Shown: positions 19,001 through 28,177 of the stretch, piece after piece
Numbering within the stretch: the stretch's first letter is position 1
Layout: every line of letters starts with the position of its first letter
NCBI GenBank assembly: GCA_903897855.1
Contig: CAIUDH010000108.1
Location: 1-63,815 of the forward strand
Direction of reading: 5' to 3'
Length of the DNA: 63,815 nucleotides
DNA from: an uncultured Bacteroidota bacterium
GTDB lineage: Bacteria; Bacteroidota; Bacteroidia; UKL13-3
The notes under the pieces: model-generated
The model's input: the letters and a program-made list of their open reading frames with translations, nothing else
Databases searched by the model: none
What the model was told of the DNA's origin: nothing
Position numbers and translations under genes: made by a program

Positions 19001-20460
19001 ATTTAAAGACACACTACCGTATTGAAAACGAAATACTGATTACCGAAAATAGTTTTGAATTGAAGAATGCAAAACTTTATGATGAAACCAACAGGATGGC
19101 CATCGCCGATGTAAAAGTAAACCATGTCAATTTCGACAAATGGTATTTGGATATCAATATTAAAAACCTTTCAAACTTTAAGATATTAAATACCACTACG
19201 CGAGATAACGATTTATTTTATGGTACCGGGTATGCCACCGGTAATGTTTCCATTATTGGCCCCGTAGAGAATATTAAAATGGTGATGAATCTAAAATCCA
19301 ATCGCGGTACACTCATTAATATTCCACTCTCCAACCCAGAGTATAGCAGCAAATCGAGCTATATTACTTTCAAAGAAAAAAGTCAAAAATCGAACAAAGC
19401 ATATAAAGTATCACTGAGTGGATTGGAATTAGAGATGAACCTCGATATTAATGAAGATGCCTATATTAAACTAATTTTCGACTCCCAACTTGGTGATATC
19501 ATCGAAGGCACAGGCGATGGAAATATACGCATGAATGTGACGCCGACAGGCGATTTTGCGATGTATGGGTTTTATGAAATTATTCATGGAAAATATCTAT
19601 TTACCAAGTTTGACGTATTTAATAAACCCTTTGTAGTGAAGAGTGGAGGGCGCATTACCTGGGATGGCGACCCCTATGCGGCAAAAGTAAATTTGGAGGC
19701 AGTATATAATATTTCACAGGCCAACGCAGCAAGTTTACTGCAGGCGAAAACAACCACATCCAGTGCAGATCCTGTAGCATACATCCCCGTAAATTGCATC
19801 TTGTTTTTAAAAGGGCTTCTGTTTAAACCTGATATTACTTTCAATTTAGAGATTCCGAAGCTTCAAAATTTTAATGACCCACAGTTAGAGAATACAGTAA
19901 AAACTTACATTACGAGCTGGCAACAAAACCCTGACGAGCTTAATAGACAAGTTTTTAGTTTACTCTTTTTCAAACGCTTTTTTCCCCTCGATAATGCAGC
20001 CAACGCGACAGGAAATTCCTCCGCCGCACAGGCCGGAGCTGGTGGCTATACTGCCTTGGGCGATTTACTAACAGCCCAACTCACCAACTGGCTTGGGCAA
20101 GTATTTAAAAACAATCCTTTTGGAATTGACTATAATAAAGCGGATCCTACCCGTACCGGGATATGGGTGTTTAAATTGAGTAAAAAATTCTTTAACGACC
20201 GATTGGTGCTTGAAGGTAATTATATCCTCGACGGCGAAGCGACGAATAATGTTACTGGGAATGTTTCGGTACAAGTACTCCTCGATAAGTCGGGACAATT
20301 ACGTTTCACCGTTTTTAGCAAAAAGTTAAATAACAAATTCACCGATAATCAAAACATTTTGACTAGCGGTGTAGGTTTCTTCTGGCGTAAAGAATTCAAT
20401 ACATTTCGCAGGAGAAAGAAAGCGCCGTCATTCATTAACACCTCTGCCGTTACACCATAA
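16051..20460 (+). CDS. tamB: Translocation and assembly module protein TamB
   Basis: A 1469-residue TamB/DUF490 protein. An N-terminal signal anchor (ILKIFILVTLFLIGLVYLLLQ) is followed by an AsmA-like start (VQNYIIQKITESLETKLGSKVRIGHVDIDF). A very long beta-rich periplasmic region of repeating strands follows, with the conserved DUF490 domain in the last 450 residues (for example GNIRMNVTPTGDFAMYGFYEI and GGRITWDGDPYAAKVNLEA). TamB spans the periplasm and works with an outer-membrane partner in envelope assembly and lipid transport; the likely partner TamL is encoded at 53032-55419. The aminotransferase follows after 5 bp, so it may be co-transcribed. A 7-bp stem at 16019-16043 (TCCGCTG/CAGCGGA) lies just ahead of the start. 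Confidence 0.9.
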   Translation: MKRILKIFILVTLFLIGLVYLLLQSTPVQNYIIQKITESLETKLGSKVRIGHVDIDFFHGVKFDEVIFCDLHDDTVLYSKEIKLDVGEINWSKKKISINYILLRQANIELQRHQGDNRWAYLILLDNFKSKSKDPSSKQADWAIEIAKIELDDCTFQHENGRASHNENQFDADHLKFRHLSGNLTNLKMEGDSTQFQVSNLRTEEQCGFKVNKLNSLITLTSHELNLSQLQIITPYSVIKDQIVMRFDSIEDFDEIISNVKIEAHLDNSIISFDDLSLFSSDLRGMHQKISLSVTTRGTIDNLKCKNIIAHFGKDSYFKGNATLKGLPDIYETFFDISTKDALLNKDDLEYLLGENLPEEISKLGTINYTVKVIGFMRDFVLDGNFNTAAGIAKTDLNLKFPKGKTESYSGLATFNNFNLGKLTGNNLMEGVSGSITVNGSGLTIKTINTKIIANLNSIRFNNYTYQNITAHGNIANKQFVGKAIIEDENLKLDFNGTIDYSKPEAVFDFDAIVKNANLHTLHLDSTNSILNFQVQMKLKGDKITNIYGDALIPYISYQRDYKKYEFKNLALTSKTFAGRRAISITSDVVDASIDGNYNFNNLVNALENECFNLYPEYFKNYPKTPTQDFVFKINLKKPEEFIELLNPNLKLKPTVVDGYFNSLTHTYALNLKSKQITFNAMLLDSVIIHSQKKLDEPFYLHASTRRIHQESTLSPWVTSDTLILVCDQNSISAFINAIDKTTGNKINIESAFNFMSDGIALQLKNSEGTFSRVNFNFNQKEPIFINKTGVLFHDFTIQSEQQEVVVNGLLSEHNDEPLNLAIHKFQLNTLNSMVKDMGVKLYGEVNGNIRVSNPLNNPYFSSDSNGITVKTFQVDNDTFGNLKINSGYNKSDNIIYSTVRFTDGDLQNLMLEGKIYSNKKTNYLDFDIVMGETPTKVLNFVFKGIASQLEGKLSAKAKLTGTFDQPEINGTGYLKGGGFTVDYLKTHYRIENEILITENSFELKNAKLYDETNRMAIADVKVNHVNFDKWYLDINIKNLSNFKILNTTTRDNDLFYGTGYATGNVSIIGPVENIKMVMNLKSNRGTLINIPLSNPEYSSKSSYITFKEKSQKSNKAYKVSLSGLELEMNLDINEDAYIKLIFDSQLGDIIEGTGDGNIRMNVTPTGDFAMYGFYEIIHGKYLFTKFDVFNKPFVVKSGGRITWDGDPYAAKVNLEAVYNISQANAASLLQAKTTTSSADPVAYIPVNCILFLKGLLFKPDITFNLEIPKLQNFNDPQLENTVKTYITSWQQNPDELNRQVFSLLFFKRFFPLDNAANATGNSSAAQAGAGGYTALGDLLTAQLTNWLGQVFKNNPFGIDYNKADPTRTGIWVFKLSKKFFNDRLVLEGNYILDGEATNNVTGNVSVQVLLDKSGQLRFTVFSKKLNNKFTDNQNILTSGVGFFWRKEFNTFRRRKKAPSFINTSAVTP

Positions 20461-20465
20461 GAGAT

Positions 20466-21308
20466 ATGTTCGTAAATTTAAATGGCATTTTAATCGCCTC
20501 CTCTCAAAACCATCTACACCACAGCAATCGGGCGTTTCGTTATGGTGATGGGATATTTGAAAGCATGTCGATGTTTAACCAAAGCATTGAACTCCTAACC
20601 ATGCATGCACAGCGGTTAGCCTTAGGTGCACAAATGTTGGAATTTAACTTGCCAGAGCAGCTCAACGAACATAACATATCAGGTGAGATAGAAAAATTAC
20701 GTATAGCCAACCAGCTCACGAATGCTAGAATTCGCATCGTACTTTTCAGGGCGGGTGAAGGTTTTTATGCCCCTACAAAAAATGGTGCCAGCTTCATTAT
20801 TGAATCGGTACACTCAGGCCCTGAAGCTTATACTTTAAACACGAAAGGATTAGATCTCGGACTCTATACAGAAATTTTAAAACCCTTAAATATTTTAAGC
20901 AGTATAAAATCATGCAATGCCTTACTGTATGTGAAGGCTGGTTTATTTAAAAGCAAATGGGGGTTTGAGGAATGTATTTTATTCAATGAGAGAAAAGAGG
21001 TTTGTGAAAGCATCAGCAACAATGTATTCTGGATAAAAGACAAGATAATTTATACCCCATCAACCATCTCTGGCTGTATTTTAGGCGTCATGCGCAGGCA
21101 TTTACTTCAACAATTAGAGGCCAACAATTTCGAATTTTTCGAAGGTGAATTTCAGGTAACCAATTTGTTGGAAGCCGACGAGCTCTTTCTCTCAAGTGCT
21201 ACCAGAGGTATTCAATGGGTACGTTCATTATCGGGCGAAGGCAAAAAGAAATTGTATACCAATATAGAAACGAGAAATATCTTCGAAACCCTACTAGAAA
21301 AAGTTTGA
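20466..21308 (+). CDS. Class IV PLP-dependent aminotransferase / aminodeoxychorismate lyase-like
   Basis: A 280-residue fold-type IV PLP enzyme. The N-terminal NRAFRYGDGIFESM is the family start signature. Lys148 in LSSIKSCNALLYVKA matches the Schiff-base lysine position, and Glu181 in CESISNNVFW the glutamate that holds the pyridine nitrogen. A PLP-phosphate-binding TPSTISGCILGVMR segment follows. Members include branched-chain aminotransferase, D-amino-acid transaminase and 4-amino-4-deoxychorismate lyase (PabC). The length and the short LNGILIASS start favour a PabC or D-aminotransferase-like protein, but substrate cannot be assigned safely. It begins 5 bp after tamB. Confidence 0.87.
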   Translation: MFVNLNGILIASSQNHLHHSNRAFRYGDGIFESMSMFNQSIELLTMHAQRLALGAQMLEFNLPEQLNEHNISGEIEKLRIANQLTNARIRIVLFRAGEGFYAPTKNGASFIIESVHSGPEAYTLNTKGLDLGLYTEILKPLNILSSIKSCNALLYVKAGLFKSKWGFEECILFNERKEVCESISNNVFWIKDKIIYTPSTISGCILGVMRRHLLQQLEANNFEFFEGEFQVTNLLEADELFLSSATRGIQWVRSLSGEGKKKLYTNIETRNIFETLLEKV

Positions 21309-21366
21309 AAAGATGAAATAATATTCCTTTTTAATAGTCATCGCAGGTAATTGTGTACTAGTTTTT

Positions 21367-21397
21367 TTTGAAAATAGAGATAGACTCGCTTAATTTG
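21367..21397 (+). promoter_or_regulatory. Candidate Bacteroidota promoter for nadE
   Basis: TTTG at 21367-21370 and TTAATTTG at 21390-21397, separated by 19 bases. This matches the TTTG-N19-21-TAnnTTTG consensus with one mismatch. The nadE ATG follows at 21406, which would give a very short leader. Confidence 0.5.
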
Positions 21398-21405
21398 TTC
21401 TCAAT

Positions 21406-23037
21406 ATGAGAGTAGCGTTGGCTCAATTAGATTACCATATTGGTAATTTTGAATTGAATACACAGAAGATCATCGACAAGATAATCCTGGCGAAGAGCAA
21501 GAAGGCCGACATCGTCGTGTTTTCAGAATTATCGATTTGCGGCTATCCTCCTCGTGATTTTTTAGAGTTCAATGATTTTATACGCGGTTGCACGGAAAGC
21601 ATCCTGAAAATAGCAAGTTATTGTGATGGCATCGCGGCCATCGTAGGGGGACCATCACTAAATCCTAAACGCGAAGGAAAAGATCTTTTTAACTCTGCCT
21701 ATTTTTTGGCCGATAAAGGGATCAAAGATATCATTCATAAGACCCTGCTTCCCACCTATGATGTATTTGATGAGTATCGGTATTTTGAGCCAAATACCGT
21801 GTTTGAATGTATCGAATATAAAGGAGTGAAAATTGCCCTAACAATATGTGAAGACCTCTGGAACATTAATGACAACCCTTTGTATGTAATTTGTCCAATG
21901 GACGAATTGATTCAACAGAAGCCGGAGCTAATGATAAACATTGCGGCGTCGCCATTTGATTACAAGCATATTGAAGAACGAAAGAAAGCCTTACGCGACA
22001 ATGCAGAAAAATACGGGATCCCATTATTTTACGTGAATCATGTTGGGGCGCAAACAGAGCTCATCTTCGATGGAGGAAGTGTCGCTTTTAATAGTAAAGC
22101 TGAAGTGGTGAATGAGTTAAAATATTTTGCCGAAGATTTTAATATAGTAGATACCGAAGATTTCGATGAACCGGTATTAGATTTTGGTTTTTCAACGATT
22201 GAATTAATATATGATGCTCTTGTGCTTGGCATTAAAGAGTATTTTGCAAAATTAGGGTTCAAAAAAGCAATCCTAGGTATGAGTGGAGGAATTGACAGTG
22301 CCATCGTATTGGCATTGGCTGTTGACGCTTTAGGGAAAGAGAACGTGACAAGTATTTTACTCCCAAGTAAATATAGCAGTGAAGGAAGTGTAAACGATGC
22401 TTTAGCGATGCTTCAGAATTCCCAATCGCCTTATGAAATTATTCCCATTGAAAACATCGTCGACACGATTGAACAAACTTTACACGAAAAGTTTGAGCAT
22501 ACCACCCCAGGTTTGACGGAAGAAAATATCCAGGCCCGATCCAGAGGATTGATACTGATGGCCATGAGCAACAAATTTGGGAGCATACTACTTAACACCA
22601 CCAATAAAAGTGAAGCTGCTGTAGGCTATGGCACCTTGTATGGCGATATGTGCGGAGGATTGGCCGTACTCGGTGATGTATATAAAACACAAGTTTACGA
22701 ACTCGCACGTTACATTAATAGACAAGAAGAAATCATTCCATCCTCCATTATCACCAAAGCACCAAGTGCAGAGTTGCGCCCTGACCAAAAAGATAGTGAC
22801 TCGTTGCCCGACTATACAATGCTAGATAAAATCCTATTCGAATATATAGAGCAAAGAAAAGGTCCTCATGAAATTATTGCCTTGGGTTTTGATGCCATTT
22901 TGGTGCAACGTATTTTAAAGATGGTGAATACCAGTGAGTACAAGCGCCATCAGATGCCACCCGTATTAAGAGTATCGCCCAAGGCCTTTGGCAGTGGAAG
23001 AAGGCTACCTATTGTAGCCACTTATCTCCATACGTAG
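21406..23037 (+). CDS. nadE: Glutamine-dependent NAD+ synthase
   Basis: A 543-residue two-domain NadE that makes NAD+ from nicotinate adenine dinucleotide with ATP and glutamine. The N-terminal nitrilase-type glutaminase domain has the full triad Glu41 (FSELSICGYPPRD), Lys112 (HKTLLPTYDVF) and Cys148 (LTICEDLWN). The C-terminal synthetase domain has the PP-loop LGMSGGIDSAIV at about 290-301 and NTTNKSEAAVGYGTLYGD. The late segment APSAELRPDQKDSDSLPDY is the usual catalytic loop. Because the glutaminase domain is fused, no separate amidotransferase is needed. Confidence 0.97.
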   Translation: MRVALAQLDYHIGNFELNTQKIIDKIILAKSKKADIVVFSELSICGYPPRDFLEFNDFIRGCTESILKIASYCDGIAAIVGGPSLNPKREGKDLFNSAYFLADKGIKDIIHKTLLPTYDVFDEYRYFEPNTVFECIEYKGVKIALTICEDLWNINDNPLYVICPMDELIQQKPELMINIAASPFDYKHIEERKKALRDNAEKYGIPLFYVNHVGAQTELIFDGGSVAFNSKAEVVNELKYFAEDFNIVDTEDFDEPVLDFGFSTIELIYDALVLGIKEYFAKLGFKKAILGMSGGIDSAIVLALAVDALGKENVTSILLPSKYSSEGSVNDALAMLQNSQSPYEIIPIENIVDTIEQTLHEKFEHTTPGLTEENIQARSRGLILMAMSNKFGSILLNTTNKSEAAVGYGTLYGDMCGGLAVLGDVYKTQVYELARYINRQEEIIPSSIITKAPSAELRPDQKDSDSLPDYTMLDKILFEYIEQRKGPHEIIALGFDAILVQRILKMVNTSEYKRHQMPPVLRVSPKAFGSGRRLPIVATYLHT

Positions 23038-23144
23038 TAAATCATAAAGAAGATAATACCCTATCTGAGGTATATAAGACTATACAAATAAAGTTTAAAT
23101 TTGTATCTGTACTTTTCTAATTTCAAAAATTCAAAAATTAATGC

Positions 23145-26100
23145 ATGAAGAAACTCGCTGTTTTAAAAACAAGTTTAATCTTGTTTCTATTGGTCAATAC
23201 CATTACTAGTTTTACTCAAAACGCGTTCAAAGATGAATATGCGGAGATTAATTTTTGGGTGACACGCATCCATGACGTAAAAACAGATTCCACCTTTGTG
23301 ACCGTGGGTGGGGGCAGTAAGCAGGGAATAAAACCCAATACTTCATCCATCGTTTACGGTTCCAAAAAAAACAAAATAGAAGAACGAGCCAATGCAGCAC
23401 TTGGCTACGCCATTATTTCTAAAGTATTCGAAGATAGCTGCTACGCCACCATCATCCGTTATGACAATACCAATCCATTGTCGGTAATTTACACCTATGA
23501 CTATGTTACTGTAGCCGACCTTAAACTCCCTGCCTATAGTTATCATTCGATATTTTTTGAATTGATAAAACAGAATACACATTATCTAGTAAATGAAACC
23601 GAATTGTATGATTTAAACACTTTGCTTTATAACGATAGTAAGCAATTAGAGGATAGTCTTATCAATATTTGCATTGCTAACTTAAAGGAGATATACGAAC
23701 GTTTCAAGGACAAGAAAGAGGGGTATGAAAATCTGTTCAGTCCTTTAGCCACTGGACGGTATAAAGGCCTTAGTGTTATTGACATGCTTAATTTGGCTCA
23801 ACCGAAGGACATTCTGGCTTTCGCTAAATACACGAGTACTTACACGAGTAGCTATGGCTCAAACGAATGGAATTTCCCAGAGATATTTGCAACTTGGGTG
23901 TTAAACAATGCTCCTTATTCGAAGAAAGAGCTCCAAGATTCATTGCTCTATTTCGAGCATAATGCCGCCGAGCGAAAACGAATTATAAATGAGAATGCGG
24001 GCACTATTTTACATGAAGAGATGGTTTATTATTGGGCCATTACTTGCTTAGATTTAATCCCCGCCGAAAAATTTAGCCAGGCGCATGCCATCTTGGATAT
24101 GGCCATCGAAGTTGGGCTGCAACTTAATGACACCAGTGGATTAGCTAGCGCCTATTTATATAAGGCAGAGACCTATCAAAATGAAGCAAAGTATTCGGAA
24201 GCCATTCAATACTGTATCAAGTCGAGGTATTATTTCAATTTATTAAAAAACCATACGGGCATCCTTAAAACAAATAGCAAAGAATCATACTGCCTATACT
24301 CACAACAAAAATATGACGAAGCTATTCTCATTCAGAAAAAAATCATAGAGGATTTCTACACTTATAAAAACGAGTTTTCTACCTCAGAAAAAGAATTTAA
24401 TGAGCCCAAAATATTTTATTTTTTGGCCTACTCCTACTATCAGATTTATGATTTCAAAAACGCCATCGAAAACTTTAAAAATGCCATTCGAGTAAACAAC
24501 GAACAAAACACTCTCGAAAGTAGAAAACGTAATATTACCTACTATGATATGGTAGCCCGCATATACAAGCAGCAAGGTCAAAACGCCGAAGCGTTGACAG
24601 CCTACACCACCTTGCTTGAGAGTTATAAAAACTTAAGTGAGCTTGAAAAAGTAGCTGACACTTATAATAGTATTGCTTCCGTGCAGTTCAATTTGGGTGA
24701 TCTAAATAAAAGCATTGAAAATTACAACCTGGCTTTTAACACCTATTTGGGGATCAACTATTATTCTTCGGCGGGCTTCTCAAAATCGGGTGCAGCTCAG
24801 GCCTATTATAGATTGGGGAAATACGATACCGCGATAATATTACATAGGGAAGCCTTGGTTTATAGAAAAATGGAGAATGATTTTGCAGGAGTAGCCTATA
24901 GCTGGAATAAGTTGGGCAGTTTATATACCGATATTGGAGAGAAAAATAATGCCCTTGCAGCCTTGGATAGTGCAGTAACCTATTATTCACTTACCCAAGA
25001 CTCCACCAGTTTATATGATGTATATATTACTCACGGCAATTTGTTTGTAAAAGAACAAAACAATATAAAAGCAGTGGAGAAATTTCAGAAAGCATATGCC
25101 TTGGCAACGCAGAAAAAAAACACTATAAACACGATTGAATGTGCCTATAATATTGGTTCGGCTACCTATTCATACGATACCGCCAGTTCTCGAAAATATT
25201 TCACCATATGTTATTTGTTATCGAAAAATATTGGCGATGTAACCAATCAGATATATTCCTTACTCAATCTTGGAAATTTAGCGTCGTTAAACTTCAAATT
25301 TGTCGAATCGAAGAGCAAGATCGATGAGGCTCTGAAAATTGCCGATGCCAATGCCAACCCTCGAGAGAAAGCCATTTGTTATAAATTTATGGCTCGTATT
25401 TACACCACTGAATTAAATATTGACAAAGCCAACGAATATTACCTGAAGGCCATACACCTCTTCGATTCACTAGGTGAGGTAACACAGAACTCAAATCTGA
25501 ACTCAGCTATCGCAAACAACTACATCACCAAAGGAGATTTCAGCACTTCTGAAAAATATTATTTTGAGGCCTTGAGAGTTGCCAGAGTCAGTGAGAATAT
25601 ACTCGACCAATCGGATGCCTTAAGCTCGATCGGATATCTTTACTCCTTAACTGGGAATTTTGATGAGGCATTAAAATATGCCGACAGCTCTGTATCTCTT
25701 TTAAGCACGGTTCAAAATGATGCCTATTTAGCCAATGCGTATTTAAACAAAGGCGGTATCTATCAGCATACTTCCGACTACAAACAAGCGAACTATTTTT
25801 ATAGCATGGCCGACAGCATTTATCATAAGGAAAATAATTTAATAAGCTGGGCTACATCACAAAATAATATTGGGACACTCTATTACTGGCAAGCCGATTT
25901 TGACGGATGTTTGCCTTATATCAAAAACGCCTATAATACGCACGAAAAAATAAATTTCCGCAACGAGTCTTGGCTCTTGTTTGCATTAAATTTAGGAGAA
26001 GCTTATCTGGCAAAAAAAGATTATGTAAGCGCATTAGGATATTTATTACCCGCCTACAAAATTGCAAAGGAAAAGAAACTAAACCGCATGATTGCTGTTT

Positions 26101-27962
26101 CCTGTGTAATTTTAGGGAAAGTAGAATACGAGAGAAAAAATTACGTGCCGGCCTTAAATTATCTCAAAGAAGCCAATGAATATGGTATTCTTTCAAGAGA
26201 AAGAGAAAAAATAATTGAGTCGTCATTATATCTTGGACGTGTTTATTTGAAGTTGAACAACCGAGAGCAAGGAACCGCATTTTTGCAGAAATGTGTTGAC
26301 GAATCGGCTAAATATAATATTGTAAAATTTAATTGGGAGGCTTTATACGATTTAGGTGTGTTAAATTACGAGCAACAGAAATACGACTCCTCCGTATTCT
26401 ATTTCAAGCAAGCCATCAACATCGTAGAAGAAAACTCCAGTAAAGTATTTGATGATGAGAAAGTAAGAAGTAAATTTTCGAGTGATAGTCGTAAGGTTGA
26501 TTTATACTCAAAAATTATTGCCGCCTCTATTGCCTTGCACGATACCGATGCCGCACTAGACTTTGCGAATCGGAGTAATATTCAAGGTATGAAGGATAAG
26601 ATATCGCAGGGTGGTGTATTAATTAACGACGAGAAAAAATCGGAAGCGATAAAACGTGCCCAGCAACTCGACCTGCAGCTTAAAACAGTGAAAGCCAATT
26701 TATCGAAAGAGAAAGCAAAGCCAACAGAAGAACAGAATCAAGCTATTGTTCAATCGTACGAAAGAACCATCTTAAATGTAGAAGCCAATTACAAAAACTA
26801 TATCGATTCGTTAGTTTCGGTTTATCCCAACCTCACCGACAACTTTGCCAAACATGCCAATCCTGAGGAATTTAAGACTTATAAGAAAAAAATACCTGCT
26901 GATGTGGCTGTCGTACTCTATATCGTAAACGAAGACAACTTATTTATTTTTACCGTCACCAACGAGAGCAAGAAAGTAAGTATTGTAAAAATAAAGCAGA
27001 CGGTACTTGAAACAAAAATAAAATCATTTATCAGTTTATTAAATGTGCCTGATAAATCGGCTGGAGCCCATACCTTAAAACTCAGGGGTGGTGAGCTTTT
27101 AGAGGAACCAAAGCTAGCAGGGGTAAGTTTGCTTGGCACCTCCGAAGATCTCTATAAAATACTCATTGAACCCATTGCCGCCGACATCAAAGGAAAAACG
27201 AAACTCTGTATCATCCCGAATGGAAAACTTTGTAATATTCCATTTCAGGTATTGGGTGGACCGGAAGCGGGCAGTGATTTTCGTTTTTTAGTAGAGGACT
27301 ATTCTATTTTCTACATCAACAAGCTTGATGTGTTTCTGAAAACATCTTTAGGCAACGACAGTTTGGCATCGATGGCCGCCTTTGGCAACCCTGATTTTCA
27401 CAACACGCAAGTAAACCTGCCGAGTGCCGAAAAAGAGGTGAAAGACATCCAGGTAATTTTAAATTCTGGTGATTACTATTATGGCAAAGAAGCCACAGAG
27501 GAGCAGGCGAAAAAATCATTGGAAAGCAAGCATTTCATCCATTTTGCGACACATGGCATTTTAGACAACTCGAATTTTAAAAATTCATATATTAAATTCA
27601 GTTCAGATGCAGGCGATGACGGGAATTTAAGTATCAATGAAATTAATGGATTAGAGCTTGCCGACTGCGATATGGTCGTACTGTCGGCTTGCGAGACTGC
27701 CATTACCAACGACTCTATCAAAGGCTGGTATTATTCGGCTGCCAACTCCTTTATCGAAAGTGGAGCCAAAACTGTTATTGCCTCCTTATGGAGTGTCGAT
27801 GATAATGCCACCAGCTTATTGATGACCGCATTCTATAAAAATTTAAAGACGATGCCCAAGGCGGATGCATTAAGACAGGCCCAAGCCACGCTTTCAAAGA
27901 ACCCCTTGTATGTTCATCCATTTTTCTGGGGAGCCTTTGTGCTCTATGGCGATTGGAGGTAG
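23145..27962 (+). CDS. Exported TPR-CHAT caspase-like protein
   Basis: A 1605-residue protein with a signal peptide (SLILFLLVNTITSFTQ), many tetratricopeptide repeats from about residue 310 to 1080, a coiled segment at about 1160-1230 (KRAQQLDLQLKTVKANLSKEK), and a C-terminal CHAT domain at about 1300-1605. The caspase-type dyad is intact: His1470 in FATHGIL and Cys1516 in LSACETA. The end GAKTVIASLWSVDDNAT is typical of CHAT. CHAT peptidases include separase-like and CRISPR-associated (Craspase) proteases, but the exported TPR-CHAT branch in Bacteroidota has no defined substrate. A -7-like box TAAATTTG at 23096-23103 lies just upstream. It is monocistronic by spacing. Peptidase activity is inferred from the dyad. 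Confidence 0.9.
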   Translation: MKKLAVLKTSLILFLLVNTITSFTQNAFKDEYAEINFWVTRIHDVKTDSTFVTVGGGSKQGIKPNTSSIVYGSKKNKIEERANAALGYAIISKVFEDSCYATIIRYDNTNPLSVIYTYDYVTVADLKLPAYSYHSIFFELIKQNTHYLVNETELYDLNTLLYNDSKQLEDSLINICIANLKEIYERFKDKKEGYENLFSPLATGRYKGLSVIDMLNLAQPKDILAFAKYTSTYTSSYGSNEWNFPEIFATWVLNNAPYSKKELQDSLLYFEHNAAERKRIINENAGTILHEEMVYYWAITCLDLIPAEKFSQAHAILDMAIEVGLQLNDTSGLASAYLYKAETYQNEAKYSEAIQYCIKSRYYFNLLKNHTGILKTNSKESYCLYSQQKYDEAILIQKKIIEDFYTYKNEFSTSEKEFNEPKIFYFLAYSYYQIYDFKNAIENFKNAIRVNNEQNTLESRKRNITYYDMVARIYKQQGQNAEALTAYTTLLESYKNLSELEKVADTYNSIASVQFNLGDLNKSIENYNLAFNTYLGINYYSSAGFSKSGAAQAYYRLGKYDTAIILHREALVYRKMENDFAGVAYSWNKLGSLYTDIGEKNNALAALDSAVTYYSLTQDSTSLYDVYITHGNLFVKEQNNIKAVEKFQKAYALATQKKNTINTIECAYNIGSATYSYDTASSRKYFTICYLLSKNIGDVTNQIYSLLNLGNLASLNFKFVESKSKIDEALKIADANANPREKAICYKFMARIYTTELNIDKANEYYLKAIHLFDSLGEVTQNSNLNSAIANNYITKGDFSTSEKYYFEALRVARVSENILDQSDALSSIGYLYSLTGNFDEALKYADSSVSLLSTVQNDAYLANAYLNKGGIYQHTSDYKQANYFYSMADSIYHKENNLISWATSQNNIGTLYYWQADFDGCLPYIKNAYNTHEKINFRNESWLLFALNLGEAYLAKKDYVSALGYLLPAYKIAKEKKLNRMIAVSCVILGKVEYERKNYVPALNYLKEANEYGILSREREKIIESSLYLGRVYLKLNNREQGTAFLQKCVDESAKYNIVKFNWEALYDLGVLNYEQQKYDSSVFYFKQAINIVEENSSKVFDDEKVRSKFSSDSRKVDLYSKIIAASIALHDTDAALDFANRSNIQGMKDKISQGGVLINDEKKSEAIKRAQQLDLQLKTVKANLSKEKAKPTEEQNQAIVQSYERTILNVEANYKNYIDSLVSVYPNLTDNFAKHANPEEFKTYKKKIPADVAVVLYIVNEDNLFIFTVTNESKKVSIVKIKQTVLETKIKSFISLLNVPDKSAGAHTLKLRGGELLEEPKLAGVSLLGTSEDLYKILIEPIAADIKGKTKLCIIPNGKLCNIPFQVLGGPEAGSDFRFLVEDYSIFYINKLDVFLKTSLGNDSLASMAAFGNPDFHNTQVNLPSAEKEVKDIQVILNSGDYYYGKEATEEQAKKSLESKHFIHFATHGILDNSNFKNSYIKFSSDAGDDGNLSINEINGLELADCDMVVLSACETAITNDSIKGWYYSAANSFIESGAKTVIASLWSVDDNATSLLMTAFYKNLKTMPKADALRQAQATLSKNPLYVHPFFWGAFVLYGDWR

Positions 27963-28087
27963 CGAATCTCAGTGTAAGAAGTAGGTTCGGGGCGCACCAT
28001 GAAAAAAAACATGTGCGACTGATGCTGCATTGGGACTCACACAACTAAACCTAATGGGCATTATGAGCGAAATAGCATCAGAACTGT

Positions 28088-28095
28088 TATATTTG
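28088..28095 (+). promoter_or_regulatory. -7-like box upstream of the racemase-superfamily lipoprotein
   Basis: TATATTTG fits the TAnnTTTG box of Bacteroidota promoters and lies 82 bases before the ATG at 28178. A TTTG box at the right spacing is not visible, so the call is weak. Confidence 0.3.
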
Positions 28096-28177
28096 TCGGT
28101 GAAGGATGGTTCGAAGGCGTTTCGCAAGTGTGCCGAATGCTTTATTTTTCCATAAAACAAACCCTTAAAATTCGGAG

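Noticed and set aside
28009..28177. Similarity of an ATTGGGACTCACACAA stretch at about 28029 to ATTGGGACTTGCACAAA at about 40687
   Set aside because: The match is short and imperfect and does not extend; not enough for a dispersed repeat.
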